Counted from the stretch's first letter, positions 27,101 to 38,600 are shown. The stretch: DNA of 64,000 bases from Exophiala sp. HKRS030 (GCA_023897205.1 JAHWDD010000008.1:1364001-1428000), one strand, 5' to 3'. A program made the numbers and translations. The notes: generated by a model not told the origin, from the sequence alone.

Positions 27101-29479
27101 TTAGACTATCGTGATCTCCCTTGCAGGGAGTGTCGAGCGCTGCAAGGTACATCGGTTCGGGATGTCAACTTCAGCGCGACCGACCCTGACAAACTCATCC
27201 TCTTTGTTTCCGCTTGGAACCAGCACCAACCCAGCTGTTCTCAGCCCATCCGGGTCAACCCTGTACATTATCAGCGGCAGGAACTTCGCCTCGACTTCCG
27301 CATCTGGATCGAGCCAGAGGCAGAGGTCGCCGTCTGTGTCATCTATATCGCACTCGCCCTTGAATTCTCTGCCCCGTTCGCCCTCCACGCACCTCAGAGC
27401 AAGCCGGGGGAACGGCATCTTGTCCATTGACAGAAGATGAACGCTCGTTTTGGAAGAACTGTCATTGATCATCTTTCGCCTCCACTTATCCTCATCCGTC
27501 AGTGTGTGAGGTGTGGCGCAAATGAGCAAGGAGAAGAGCTTCGCCCTGACGAACAGCTTTCCACTCTTGACTTCTCCGTAGGGAGCGCTCAAGCGCTGAT
27601 GCTCGATTTCTACCCGTGTAATCTTGGTTCCGACAAGAGATGTATTTTCCCGGTAATCGCACCGGCCTCCAGGCAGAATTTCCCCACGGAAATAAAGCCG
27701 GATTCGCTTGTGGCACTGAAATATCCACGACCATGACGGCCCAGAAAAGCCCTCAGGATCGAAGTTGACTGCACCTGCTGGGATCGTCGTCCTTCTTGTG
27801 CCCGAAACCTCTGCAGACCACAAGAGTCCCAGCGCGAGGTCACTTTGCCACAATCCGGCTGCGTACTGATCGTTCGGTTTCATGTAGCCCGCAAAAGCTT
27901 GTGCGAGGCTAGAAAGGGCTGGGAGAACGTCGCTCTTCGTCTTCATATTTCGAGACGTGAATTCCTGAACCTGGGCATACCAGAGATCTAAATATGGGTT
28001 GCGCCCCGCGTCGGCTGAAGTGCTCGATCGACTAGGGTGGATATGCATCCTCAGCTGTCGATTATTGCCAAAGTTTTCATGTCGATATGGCGTCCTTTCT
28101 GAGCCCATGATATTATCGGGAGTCGCGGAGCAACAGAAGCAAAGCCAATAGATTCCCCTGGCACCATATTTGAGTATACGTCTCGATAACTGCTCTTCTT
28201 GCAAAACCCAAGCACGCATAGCCAGAGGGGCCTTGATCACCTCGTATTTGTCTATGGCATCCAGTCCCATTAGACTAACATAGTAACCTTTGTAGGGCGG
28301 GACATCAGGCGGCTCAAAGAGGCATAACGGATACGTCAACAGAGGGTTCCGTGGGTGGTATATTCCAACATCATCATTCGGTGCCCAAGCCGCTGCGAGC
28401 GTGAAAGTAGCGTTGCCGAAATATTGCGCCATTCGTTGCGATTCCATCGCCCAGTCGTCTTTGTCCCTCTGGATGATGCAGGTGTTGTCGATCCAGAGAT
28501 ATCGGACGTTAAATTTTCGAGCAATATCGACAGCATCCCTAAAGGTTCTTGGCCACGTTGCCAACTGTGGAAGTTGATAGGCGATAGGATTATTTGTCAC
28601 TCGGTCATTCTTTGATCCAGTGTATCTAACCACGTCCAGAGGTTTCGTTGCCCCCCAGCAATGGCTGAGACAGATGTATTCACCAGTCTCACCGTCCACC
28701 GGCTCATAAAGGACAGGTTCCATACCTTCTTCCCTTACGTCAATTACTCGCTTCGGTAACGGGGGAACTGCAGTCGTCGAAAGATTGAGAGCGTCACAAA
28801 CCGAATGGTTCGAAAGACAGTTGTTGTACCACAATTTGGCGAGCTCAATGGTGGCGCTGGACTGAGTGGAGTTGTCGACCTCAAGGAGCTGCTTAGACTC
28901 CCAGAGCTCGTACATACGGTAAGTCATCCGCGCGAACGCACCTTGATCGTTAGCACAGCGTTCTTCAAAAGCCAATACGCACCGCACGATACCTTCAGGA
29001 AGCTCAACTCTACGCAACATTCTGCAGAAATTACCCCAGAAGACGTAGAAATAGTCTTCCAAATCGAACCACATGCGGGAGGCGAAGTCAGCGCGGCGAC
29101 TCGCAAAGACCCTCCATACGACAGGACACGTTTTGGAAATGCTGGAAGATTCGGAACCGTCAGCTCGGGCAAGCAGGGCCAGTGAAAGCGACGATTTTTC
29201 TCCTGCGGAAACAGGATCAATCGCGGCCCGCTCATCATCGCTCGATGGCTCGTCGAAGGCGAACCAGAGAGCAGCACAGAGGTAGCAACCAGCATCTTTA
29301 GAGCGGGCCAGATGTTGGAAGTCGGCGTGATGTATGTAGAACTTTTGCTCGACAGAGGAAATGCGGTACTTCCTGCATTCCTCAAAGACGACATTGTCAG
29401 GATTTTCCGCATAAGCACGGGCATCGGCGACCTCTTCGAACCATTCGAAACGAACATTTGAGCAGTTGCGACACAACAT
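27101..29479 (-). CDS. HET-domain (heterokaryon incompatibility) protein
   Basis: Intronless, 792 residues from the first ATG. The HET core is intact: YICLSHCWGATKPL (residues 268-281), RYLWIDNTCIIQRDKDDW (326-343) and FGNATFTLAAAWAPNDDVGIY (354-374), the three blocks that define the family. The N-terminus has a CxxC (CRNC, residues 3-6) and CYLC (65-68), which could bind a metal as in many fungal HET proteins. Downstream are typical elements (LAMRAWVLQEEQLSRRILKYG, WYAQVQEFTSRN, ALSSLAQAFAGYM, GLLWSAEVSG). HET proteins trigger growth arrest or cell death when incompatible hyphae fuse; related TIR-like NADase activity has been proposed for the fold. No additional NACHT or ankyrin part. It runs in the same direction as the FAD monooxygenase, 475 bp downstream of that gene's end. 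Confidence 0.92.
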   Translation of the reverse strand: MLCRNCSNVRFEWFEEVADARAYAENPDNVVFEECRKYRISSVEQKFYIHHADFQHLARSKDAGCYLCAALWFAFDEPSSDDERAAIDPVSAGEKSSLSLALLARADGSESSSISKTCPVVWRVFASRRADFASRMWFDLEDYFYVFWGNFCRMLRRVELPEGIVRCVLAFEERCANDQGAFARMTYRMYELWESKQLLEVDNSTQSSATIELAKLWYNNCLSNHSVCDALNLSTTAVPPLPKRVIDVREEGMEPVLYEPVDGETGEYICLSHCWGATKPLDVVRYTGSKNDRVTNNPIAYQLPQLATWPRTFRDAVDIARKFNVRYLWIDNTCIIQRDKDDWAMESQRMAQYFGNATFTLAAAWAPNDDVGIYHPRNPLLTYPLCLFEPPDVPPYKGYYVSLMGLDAIDKYEVIKAPLAMRAWVLQEEQLSRRILKYGARGIYWLCFCCSATPDNIMGSERTPYRHENFGNNRQLRMHIHPSRSSTSADAGRNPYLDLWYAQVQEFTSRNMKTKSDVLPALSSLAQAFAGYMKPNDQYAAGLWQSDLALGLLWSAEVSGTRRTTIPAGAVNFDPEGFSGPSWSWIFQCHKRIRLYFRGEILPGGRCDYRENTSLVGTKITRVEIEHQRLSAPYGEVKSGKLFVRAKLFSLLICATPHTLTDEDKWRRKMINDSSSKTSVHLLSMDKMPFPRLALRCVEGERGREFKGECDIDDTDGDLCLWLDPDAEVEAKFLPLIMYRVDPDGLRTAGLVLVPSGNKEDEFVRVGRAEVDIPNRCTLQRSTLPAREITIV

Positions 29480-29953
29480 GATGATGAAATTGCCGAGAAG
29501 TTTGATTTGGACTGAGATCTCCCCTGGGTGCCTCGCGAATCAAAGTAGAAAGGAATCCAGTACTTGACTGGAAGTTGTCAGGCAACCAGTCATAAGCATT
29601 CAACAATTGTTCATGGGCCAAGAGCAAACATCTTCTGATCGTACTTCAACATGGGCTGATGTAGCGCAGCCTCATACAGAGTTCTCATGGAATGAAAGGG
29701 CCGTCATTGCAAGATCTCAAGTGGACACATTCGGCGGGTCTAGATGGTTGCAGTTTTGCGGAGCAAGGCCGTTTTAAGGAACTTTGCAAAGCACAATATT
29801 TTGTAGCCTCGTAGCCTTGCCGGAATGACATACGGAGTACAGCGGACTCATACCCTTACGGAGTATCTCAACAGCTTTATATATACCTACATGTACCTTA
29901 TGTATCTAGAACTGAGTGTTTGTGGCATGGAAAAATCAAGATATCTTTGTGTA
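29480..29953. other. Intergenic between two minus-strand genes
   Basis: 475 bp holding the HET promoter and the 3' end of the monooxygenase gene. Two ACGGAGTA copies occur close together (29831-29840 and 29857-29865). Confidence 0.4.
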
Positions 29954-31234
29954 TCATACTCGAACTTGCGTCCATTCGGGAAACTCCAGATCCTCCCTTA
30001 CGATCGACATCATATTTCGGTCCTCGATGTAGTCTTTGAGTTGCAAAGACTCGAATTGACTTCGATTGCCGATGTACACACCTCTGTGTTGGATGAGACG
30101 GGCATATTCCATTGTTCGCCGAACAAACTCGGCATGATTCCCCGTCTTCAGATAATGTATCAGCATTAGTACATCAAACGCAGCCTGGCTCGTCGACGCA
30201 ACAGTATGGGGTCTGAACCCGGCGAGGGCATCCCCAATAAGCACCACCTTGCCATGGTCGAAGGAGTTCTTTGGCGTAATGACATCCGTGATGCATTGGA
30301 CGAATGGATTGCGCGTCTTCTCTACCATTTCGGACATCTGAGGAGGCAGTCGATCACGACCCCTTTTCTTGACCATCTCCCAAGCCTCGTCGCGCATCTG
30401 TCCTGGTGGGATGGTGAGTCTGCGACGTTTGCCGTCTTTGTCGGTCATGACTTCTTCCAATTCCTGCTCTCCTTCCGGGAAGTTTGTGTACCACACAAAG
30501 TTGAGCAGCCGTTTGCCCTCCTCCATGGCTCCATTTGTCCCCGGTATTGTATAGGTGAGATTCTGGATGCCTGGAGAATGAAAGAAGGTAAATCTTTCCA
30601 CAAATGCTGCCTTGGCTTCTTCGGACGCCGCTTCCTCTGGGACCGTTCCTCGAATGACACAATACCCAGCATATTTACGTTCAATATCAGGGTACAAGAT
30701 CTTTCGTATCGTCGAACTTGGCCCGTCAGCACCCACAAGCATATCACCTACCACGCTCTCTTTGCCGCCGCCGGCCTTGTCATATGACACTCTCACTTTA
30801 TCACCCTCATAAGCAAAACCGGCCACGGTACATCCGTATCTATAGTCAATCTTGCCGTCGCCAGGTTGTGGGCCCGGGGCTTTACAGTAGTCGCTCTGTT
30901 GATGGTCGTAGTTTGCACGGAGCATGTAATAGCACAGGTCCCAGCTTGTCATCGTCTGCTTCATCACCTCTTCATGAACGACATCTCCTGACTTGTCCAG
31001 ATACATCCTCTTTTGCGAGGCGACCGCCACAGCACGTTTGCACCGGTCATAGCGTTCGAAGGAGGCCAGGGTATCCCCGCCAGCGACAATGCCTGCGCCT
31101 TGGTTCTCGAGTAGGTTCGTCGGATTTCGCTCGAGGATGGTCGTGTCAAAGCCTTCCTGCTTTAGGGCGACACCAGCAAACAGGCCTCCGAGGGAGCCTC
31201 CCACGATAATGACGTGCTTCGTCTGTTGCTCCAT
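29954..31234 (-). CDS. FAD-dependent aromatic-ring monooxygenase
   Basis: Intronless, 426 residues from the ATG at 31234; the next codon upstream is TTG. Class A flavoprotein hydroxylase signatures: dinucleotide-binding VIIVGGSLGGLFAGVALKQ (residues about 9-27) with the acidic end of strand 2 at LERNP, the DG motif in LVGADGPSSTIRKI, and the second FAD motif VVLIGDALAGFRPHTVAST. The middle segment (CVIRGTVPEEA, FVWYTNFPEGEQELEEVMTD) resembles the 2,6-dihydroxypyridine 3-monooxygenase substrate domain. It should use NAD(P)H and O2 to hydroxylate an aromatic or heteroaromatic ring. The substrate is unknown, and no other catabolic or secondary-metabolite genes are next to it, so I do not assign a pathway. 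Confidence 0.88.
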   Translation of the reverse strand: MEQQTKHVIIVGGSLGGLFAGVALKQEGFDTTILERNPTNLLENQGAGIVAGGDTLASFERYDRCKRAVAVASQKRMYLDKSGDVVHEEVMKQTMTSWDLCYYMLRANYDHQQSDYCKAPGPQPGDGKIDYRYGCTVAGFAYEGDKVRVSYDKAGGGKESVVGDMLVGADGPSSTIRKILYPDIERKYAGYCVIRGTVPEEAASEEAKAAFVERFTFFHSPGIQNLTYTIPGTNGAMEEGKRLLNFVWYTNFPEGEQELEEVMTDKDGKRRRLTIPPGQMRDEAWEMVKKRGRDRLPPQMSEMVEKTRNPFVQCITDVITPKNSFDHGKVVLIGDALAGFRPHTVASTSQAAFDVLMLIHYLKTGNHAEFVRRTMEYARLIQHRGVYIGNRSQFESLQLKDYIEDRNMMSIVREDLEFPEWTQVRV

Positions 31235-32005
31235 CAAGGGTCCAGGTTATACTCGAGTCTTCAACTTGAGAACAAGCGGACATTCAAATCGAAGGGGTAA
31301 TAGCCATGACTCCGAGGTTATCGATGACTGGGAGGAGGAAGAAGGTAATATCTCCCGCGGCCAAAACCCATCAATAAGCGAGCCTGCAGGTCTTGTGAGG
31401 GGGTCGTCAGTGACATCCATGTATCATCCTTCCATTACCCCGTTCGCTCAGACCGCTTCGGCCTCTGGAGGCTAGTGATTAGCTGGTTGGTAAAATGTCT
31501 TGATCCGGTAAGACCATGATCCAGAAGTCTCAAAGGATGGAAGCAGACAGTACATCTTTCAAGAGTGCGAGGCAACAGGAAACGATTGCGAATAATGAGA
31601 AGGTGAAGTTCAGGCTGGATGTTCAAAGTCCCTGCGACAAACCCCGTCCTTTAGCCTGAGGAGGCCCCGCCATAGTTCAATAGGCTAGCCTAGAAAGCCC
31701 ACTACTCTACAGAAGACCCGCCTAGCTCCGGGTGTCTCAGGTGTGTATTGGCCTCGCTCTGTCCACCCTGCAAGGCACCTTTATCGGTTAGCCAGATCAT
31801 TTGCACATCTGAGTGCTTATCCATACAGTCCTCCGTACACTTTATGAAAGGGTGATCTCTTAACTGTCTTGTTCGTGAACATTGTTTCTCCTCCATTTCA
31901 ACCAGATATTCCTGGCCTGTCCGTCACTGTTCACCCATGGCGATGCTTCGGTAGTCCGTGTGTACCACTGCCTGCTGAGCCGCGTTCAAAACCTCGACCG
32001 TCACA
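31235..32005. promoter_or_regulatory. Divergent intergenic region, monooxygenase / phosphodiesterase
   Basis: About 770 bp between divergent starts. Small frames on both strands look random. No repeat element or RNA gene seen. Confidence 0.4.
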
Positions 32006-34093
32006 ATGGCGCGAACCCGTGATGGTCTCTTGTCGGAGAAGCACTACGACGACGATGCGGCCCTCGTTCCCTCAGACGCAGGCTCCGACTACGAAATCGA
32101 TGGAAGTGCAGCGGGTGACGACGCTGTCCAAGATGGTGATCGAGATATCCTAGACGAAACAGAAGAACACGAGAATCTCCTGCGTAAGCCAGGGAAACTC
32201 GACGCCGTTCGAGGCATGGCTGGCCTGCGGAACAATAAACAAACTGGGGGTAGCAAGAGCAGGCATCGCAAAGAGAGAGCGAAAAAGGGGGAGTCGGATA
32301 CGATGTTCGAGATGGAAGGTGGTTTCAAAGACACAAGTTCGCAGTCATCCACAGATTCAGAGATCGAAGGAACCAAATGGGATAGAAGAGCGCCTGCGAA
32401 GTCACATCGGGGACGACTTACAGTCTTGTTCCTCGCCATCATCGCCCTATTCATTTCTCTCGTCTTTGGCGCGTACAAGGCTTCACACAAGCACGCCCTC
32501 GCCCCAACAACCCATCGGCTGGCCCGATTGTCCAATGGCACGCACACCTTTCGTCCGACGACAATACTCATATCGTTGGATGGCTTCCGAGCCGACTTTC
32601 TCAACCGCGGCCTCACGCCTGCTCTGAATGCCTTCGTGGCAAGTGGCGTATCGCCAAAGTACATGCTTCCATCCTTTCCGTCGGTCACGTTCCCCAACCA
32701 CTTTACGCTCGTGACCGGCCTCTACCCCGAGAGTCATGGCATTGTCAGCAACCAATTCTGGGACCCTGATTTCCAAGAGGAGTTCTACTACACGAATGTC
32801 GGTGTTTCGATGCAGCCCAAGTGGTGGACCGCGGAGCCACTGTGGGTGACGGCAGAACATCACGGCGTCCGATCAGCAATTCACATGTGGCCCGGTTCCG
32901 AGGCTCATATTCCGGATGTCGAGCCTACCTATCTCGACAAGTACAATGGATCCGAGGAACTCACCCGCAAAGTGGACAGGATGCTACACTGGCTCGATTT
33001 ACCAGGTGACGACGACGACGATGATGATGGTAGTGACGATATCACTACCGAAAGACGACCACAACTGATCGCGGCGTACGTACCCAATGTCGACGCCGAC
33101 GGTCACAAATACGGCCCCAACAGCACCGAGATCAGAGCGACAATCGCCGACGTCGACAGCATGTTTGTCAGTCTCGTGGAGGGTCTGTACGCGCGAAACT
33201 TGTCCGAGATTGTCAACCTCGTCGTCGTATCGGATCATGGCATGGCGACGACCTCGAACGATCGCCTTGTACAGCTGGATGATCTGATCGATATGTCGTT
33301 GGTGGATCATATCGATGGTTGGCCCTTGAGGGGCATGCGACTGAAGGACCCAGATCGTGATGTCCCGATTTTGTACGAGCAACTTTCCAAAGAAGCCGCA
33401 AAGGCCGGGTCTTTCGAGGTTTACACACTAGAGACGATGCCCGAACGTTACCACTTTTCCAACAACGATAGAATAGCACCTCTCTGGGTCGTCCCCAAGA
33501 CAGGATGGGCCATTGTGGAAAAGTCAGACTTCGACGTGGCGGAAGCACTCGAGACGGGTCAAGAATACGAACCGAAAGGTTTGCACGGATATGACCACGA
33601 ACATCCGCTCATGAGGGCTATTTTCGTGGCCAGAGGTCCCGCTTTCCCACACAAACCAAACAGTCGACTGGCACCTTTCCAGAACACCGAGGTGTACAAT
33701 ATCGTTTGTGATTCCTTGGGTATCGAGCCTCATCCCAACAACGGCACTCTACGACTACCTCTGAAGCCGGAAGGATTGCACAGTGATGTCGACGCCCCGG
33801 TCGTTGATACACCTGCCGATCCAATCATGGACCATGAAGGCAAGGATGACGATCCAGAAGAACCTGAGAAGCATCAAGAAGATGAACCTCAAGAGCACGA
33901 AGAAGATCCCGAGCAATCCGACGACGACCCTTCTTCCAATGGTGGCGGTGACGGGGTCAAAGATGATGCAAAGAGCAAATGGTGGAAATTTCTCCACGAA
34001 GGACTTCAAAAAGCCAAAGAGTGGGCCAAGGAATTCATCGAATCGATCAAGGGCAACAAAAAAGGAGGCGAAGGAGTTGACCCTCCCGTGTGA
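32006..34093 (+). CDS. Membrane nucleotide pyrophosphatase/phosphodiesterase (NPP family)
   Basis: Intronless, 695 residues. Type II membrane topology: an acidic, basic-spaced cytosolic part of about 136 residues, then a transmembrane helix (LTVLFLAIIALFISLVFGAY, residues 138-157), then the catalytic domain. Conserved catalytic and zinc residues are visible: LISLDGFRADF with Asp192, nucleophile Thr228 in FPSVTFPNH, VDADGHKYGP (Asp/His), VVSDHGM (Asp-His) and the histidine of GYDHEHPLMRAIF. It should hydrolyse phosphodiester or pyrophosphate bonds of extracellular or lumenal nucleotides. Yeast Npp1/Npp2 are phosphate-starvation enzymes. Unusual is the C-terminus: an Asp/Glu-rich linker (about 600-660) followed by an aromatic amphipathic helix (WWKFLHEGLQKAKEWAKEF). 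Confidence 0.92.
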   Translation: MARTRDGLLSEKHYDDDAALVPSDAGSDYEIDGSAAGDDAVQDGDRDILDETEEHENLLRKPGKLDAVRGMAGLRNNKQTGGSKSRHRKERAKKGESDTMFEMEGGFKDTSSQSSTDSEIEGTKWDRRAPAKSHRGRLTVLFLAIIALFISLVFGAYKASHKHALAPTTHRLARLSNGTHTFRPTTILISLDGFRADFLNRGLTPALNAFVASGVSPKYMLPSFPSVTFPNHFTLVTGLYPESHGIVSNQFWDPDFQEEFYYTNVGVSMQPKWWTAEPLWVTAEHHGVRSAIHMWPGSEAHIPDVEPTYLDKYNGSEELTRKVDRMLHWLDLPGDDDDDDDGSDDITTERRPQLIAAYVPNVDADGHKYGPNSTEIRATIADVDSMFVSLVEGLYARNLSEIVNLVVVSDHGMATTSNDRLVQLDDLIDMSLVDHIDGWPLRGMRLKDPDRDVPILYEQLSKEAAKAGSFEVYTLETMPERYHFSNNDRIAPLWVVPKTGWAIVEKSDFDVAEALETGQEYEPKGLHGYDHEHPLMRAIFVARGPAFPHKPNSRLAPFQNTEVYNIVCDSLGIEPHPNNGTLRLPLKPEGLHSDVDAPVVDTPADPIMDHEGKDDDPEEPEKHQEDEPQEHEEDPEQSDDDPSSNGGGDGVKDDAKSKWWKFLHEGLQKAKEWAKEFIESIKGNKKGGEGVDPPV

Positions 34094-34745
34094 AATGTCA
34101 ACTGGCCCCCCCCTCTTGACAGTAAGATTGCGCATCGAATCTTGGAAGCCACTTGAATATTGGGGGGAGGGGGGAGGGAAGAAGAGTGTGAACACACAAA
34201 ATGTGTAATAACTCTTTTCGAAACCACTACCAGTATGATGTCGACCTTTTGACGAGGGAGGATTTTCAGTCCTAGTGACTCGACTCGCCACGGTCATTCT
34301 GTCACTTGGTCGAGCTTGAGCCGATACAGAATCCGAGAGAGGAAAGAAATTTCTCTCGTGCCTTGCGTCGCCGCTCACCACGAAATCCGTCGGGGAAAAA
34401 AAGGGGCAGGGGGCAAGGGCAAGGGCAACCGCATTTCGAAGTGTGTTTGTCGAAGGCCCTGTTGAAACCAACTCCTCTGCTCTCCGAAGTATTTACCTGG
34501 GTACCCGGGTGGTGACGGCGGGTGGATGGAAACACCGTCCGACCGAACTTGTACCCAACCGGCCCACGAAGAATCACGGAGGGGGTTGAAAAATCCGATC
34601 ACGAATGTCGGGCACATGGACCAAAACCACGGTAACCCGGTACTACTGGCGGAGGAGTACTGTGATGAATAGAATCGATCTTGTGATGGGCTGCCGCTGG
34701 ATCTTTTTGGGTATCCAACTCTGGTTGTTTACCGTATCAAGGCTC

Positions 34746-34785
<40 letters not shown>

Positions 34786-35698
34786 AAAAAAAGACTGTCG
34801 CTCCACGGGTTCCTTTTTTCAAACATCCCTCCTTTACTCCTATGAACACATGAGCGAGACTACACACGCGTGTGAGAAGGCACACCGCTCAGGTTTACTT
34901 TTTACTCTCAAGGTAATCAAGTCGAGTCGCACGAGGTGAAGATTGGGGGTCTAGAGATACCGTGGACATGATATTGTAGGGGGTACAATACTCCGCACAA
35001 CATGTACATACAGTAGTATAACATCAACTTCTCTACCCTGTGTATACATTGTCAAACGTCTATTTTGCTTATTCCAAAGGGACAAGGGACTGAAAAACGA
35101 GGAACCTCGAGAGCCTGTCTTTGCCGTTGAATTCATACACAAACACCCACCCCAAGCCCGTAGGGAATTACAATGTAATCAGTACTACTCCAATAGACGG
35201 AACAAAAAACCATCACGAGTACGGAGTAACTTTTGAAGGAACAGACGTCTTAAATTCAGCATTGCTATTCTCATTGCATATTACATCTACACACTTTTTT
35301 CGAGCCTCAAACGGGGCTTTTTACCATGGGATGGATCTTGATGAGGCCGCAACCTTTTCAGCGTTGTCAACCACCCCCAGAGTTTCTTCTTGTCCATCTC
35401 CACATTCCAAGCCATAGTAAATACTGCTTCAGAACCACAAGGATACCATATTCTTCCGAGTCTGTAAACTATTCCGCAGTAGCACCCTCGCAATCTTGCT
35501 AAATCACACACAACTCAGTCTGGTGGTGGCACCAAAAAGCAGGGGGAAAAACCGTCATCTACCGCAAACGTGGGAGTGCAAGCGGTCATCGTTGACCCTG
35601 GGGGGTACGGGGCAGTAGCCGTCGCAAAAGAGGACAATACAGTCTCAGCGGTTGCCGAGCACCGCAGTCTGTCCAGAGTCAAAGTTTTGTTTCTCAAA
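34094..35698. other. Convergent intergenic region, 1.6 kb
   Basis: Lies between the 3' ends of the phosphodiesterase and BDF1 genes. It contains a GA microsatellite (34749-34782), an A8 run after it, G-rich stretch near 34160-34180 and one ACGGAGTA copy at 35220. No gene could be supported. Confidence 0.45.
34749..34782 (+). repeat. (GA)17 microsatellite
   Basis: Seventeen perfect GA units followed by a purine run (AGAAAAAAAAG). Likely polymorphic between strains. Confidence 0.95.
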
Positions 35699-38600
35699 TC
35701 ACTCCTCTTCGCTCTCTTCAGAATCACCGTCATCGTCACTACTGTCGCCTTCTATCGACGGCATGGCGTTTGGTGAGACAGGTCCAGCGTAAGCACCCAA
35801 CTTGCCCTTGAGTTCCTCAATCTGGGCTTCCTGCTCGTGCTTACTCATGGGCTTGCTCTTCTTGCTCTTGGTCGCCGCAGGTGCATAGTTGTCGCTGGGC
35901 TCGGCCTTGGGCTCGTCCGGAGGAGGTCCAGCATAGCGCTTGACAAAGTTGAGTAGCTTGAGCAGGGCATGGTTTGGAACTTCCTCAATGTCGAGCTCTA
36001 TCTCGTTTTGATCGGTATTGGCGAGGGACGGAACGCTGTTCTGGATGATCTTGAGAGCTTCCGACATTTGCTTCTCGGGAAGCATGCCAATTCCATTAGA
36101 AATGTACTGCTTCTCGGCAAATGTCACGTAACGATCCGCGTTGGCCTTGGCCTTGGTTCCAGACTTCTTCTTCTCTTTCTTTTCCTTGCCTTCTTTGTGA
36201 GCTGCCGGCTTCTCCTTCTTGCCGGATTTGGACTTGCTCTTCTTGGTCGGTGGAGATTTGGACTTCTTGACCTTCTTCTGGGTCAGCTCGCCCATTTGCT
36301 TCGACATTTCTTCAATTTGCTTCTGCAGCAGTTTGATCTTCTCGGCCCGATCGTCCTCACTGTCATCGGCGTCGTCTTCGCTGTCTTCTTCCTCCTCTTC
36401 ATCTTCCTCTCCATCAGATTCCGGTGCAGAAGGAGGTTCGCGAGCGGCGATCCATTCATCCTTGGTCGCCCATTTCTTGTTGAACAGATCTTCCAATTGG
36501 TGACCGGCAGAATTGACCAAGTCACCTTCCGGATTGAACTTGTAACAATTCTTGAAGATGAGGCGCACATCCTCTTCGAAGTCCTTAGCTTTTTCGTATG
36601 CGTTGTTGGTCAGCTTGGTCCTGACAAGACTGAGATCCATGGGTTTCTTGATGATTTGGAAGTAGGTCGGAATGTTCAACGCCACCGGATCAACTGGATG
36701 AGTAAAATACTGGTTTGCTGACCAGTTTTTGGGGTTTGATATTTCCTTCAAGACTTCGTCGCAGAACTTCAGCTGCAGCTCATACTTCTTCTTCTTGGGT
36801 CTGCCACCGAACTCTTGGTTCCGCTTGGTAGGGACAATGGCCCGCTTGGGTCGGCCGTCGGCTAGGCTGGAATCACGTCGAATGAGTGGCATGCCATCTG
36901 GACCAGGAGCGAATGCCGGGGTTGCAGGAGCAGCAGACTTGGGCGACGCAGCGGTTGCGACAGGGGCGCCAGCTGTGCTGACTGATGGTCGTCGAGGCGC
37001 CTGTTGTCTGGTAGGTTCCTGCTTTTTGGCTGCTCTCTTGGTCTCTTTGGACGGCTCTTCCAGACTAGCAGGAGGCAGGTTCTTCATCTGACTTTTGAAG
37101 GATGATTCCATTTTCCGTGCTTGCTGTGTGATGCCATGATCAGGTCCATTGAAAGCCACGCAATTGGCGATGATCTGATTGAAGTCGCTTACGAAAGCAG
37201 AGACAGATGTGTATTTGCTGTTCTTCAAGCGCGAGTCGATTGTTCCCAGATCCATAGGCTGCTTGACAATATCAAAGTAGGTAGGAATGTTGAGCTGGAT
37301 GGGATCCACCGGTGCGCGAAAGGCCGCTGAGGAAAGGCTCTTCTTCAGGTTCGAGATGACCTTCCTCGCATGCGCCAATCGTGCTGGGGTCAAGGTATCA
37401 TCTCCGTCGCTCAATCCATCTGTGGTGGCTGGCGCACCGGCTGGTACAGGAGATGATGTTGCGGCAGGCACTACGGGAACTTTGAATGGCGTTTCCTGAG
37501 CTTGGGATCCTGATTCATCAGTTTTGACTCTCTTCGCCGCACGTTCTGAATCAGGAGCATCATCTTCTCGTGCCCGGGATTGTTTTGCAGGAAGCACATC
37601 AATCGTGTCTTCTGGCCGGTATTGATTTGCAGGAGGTACATCAATCATGTCTTCATCTTCATCAGTCGCGCCTGGCGCTGGTGCTGCAGGAGCCACTGGA
37701 GCCACGGGTGCCCCGACTTCAATAGTGTCAGCAGGCTGGGCAGGCGTTGGTGCGGGATCTCTTGGCTGCTCGGCCGCAGGGACTGGTTGAACCTCGGCTT
37801 CTGCCGTGATAGGCTTTTCGGGCTCTACCAGTGGTTCGATTGTTTGTTCAGGTTCGATTGTTCGTTCAGGTTCACGTTGAGGTTCTGGTACAGGTTGTAC
37901 ATCAGCGATAACGTCGGAGGGTTTTTCTTCAGCTAGTGTGGCTGGTGCAGGCTGTGGCTCTTCGGGCGGTGACGGAGCTGGAGGTGAAGGCAAACCGATG
38001 TTGGTGACAGGTGGTTGTTCTGTGACGGTTGACTGTTCGGCCAAGCTGGTAGACTCGGGGACTGTGGTTGTGTCCATCACGTCTTCTTTTGGAGGAGAAG
38101 GAGCACTGTCAGCGAGATTGTCCAACTGGTGTTTTTGAGCCTCAACGACAGCAACAGCCTCCGGGCTCAAAGCGTCAGAGTGAGGAGCTGTGCGTAAGTC
38201 TGACTCGGGTGGCTGAATCGGAGCTGAGACCGGCTCAGAAATCTCCGTATTCATAGTTGACTGAATGTCTTGCAGGGGTGCTGAGGACTGGATTTCCGTT
38301 GGTATGGATGAAGGTACCACAGAGTCAGGCATGCTCTCTGAACTTGTTGGTAGAGAGGGAGAATTATTTTCAAGTGATGGTTGAGTTTGAGAGTCAGGAA
38401 CGGTTGAAATGGATTTCTCTGCCAATTCACTTATGCCATTTGCGGCAGGCGGTGGTTCTGCAACTGCCTGAGACACCGCCTCTGACACTGCTTCTTCTGG
38501 TGGTAGGGACTGCGGTGCTGCCTCCACTATTGATTCTGATTGAGAAGGCGTCGATTCAATGGCTGCCGGCTTTGAAGAAGGGAAAGCCATAGGCGCGTCA

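Noticed and set aside
31237..31237. Extra N-terminal residue of the FAD monooxygenase
   Set aside because: That codon is TTG; the ATG three bases later is the natural start.
34749..34782. GA tract as part of a mobile element
   Set aside because: A perfect dinucleotide run without flanking repeats is a plain microsatellite.
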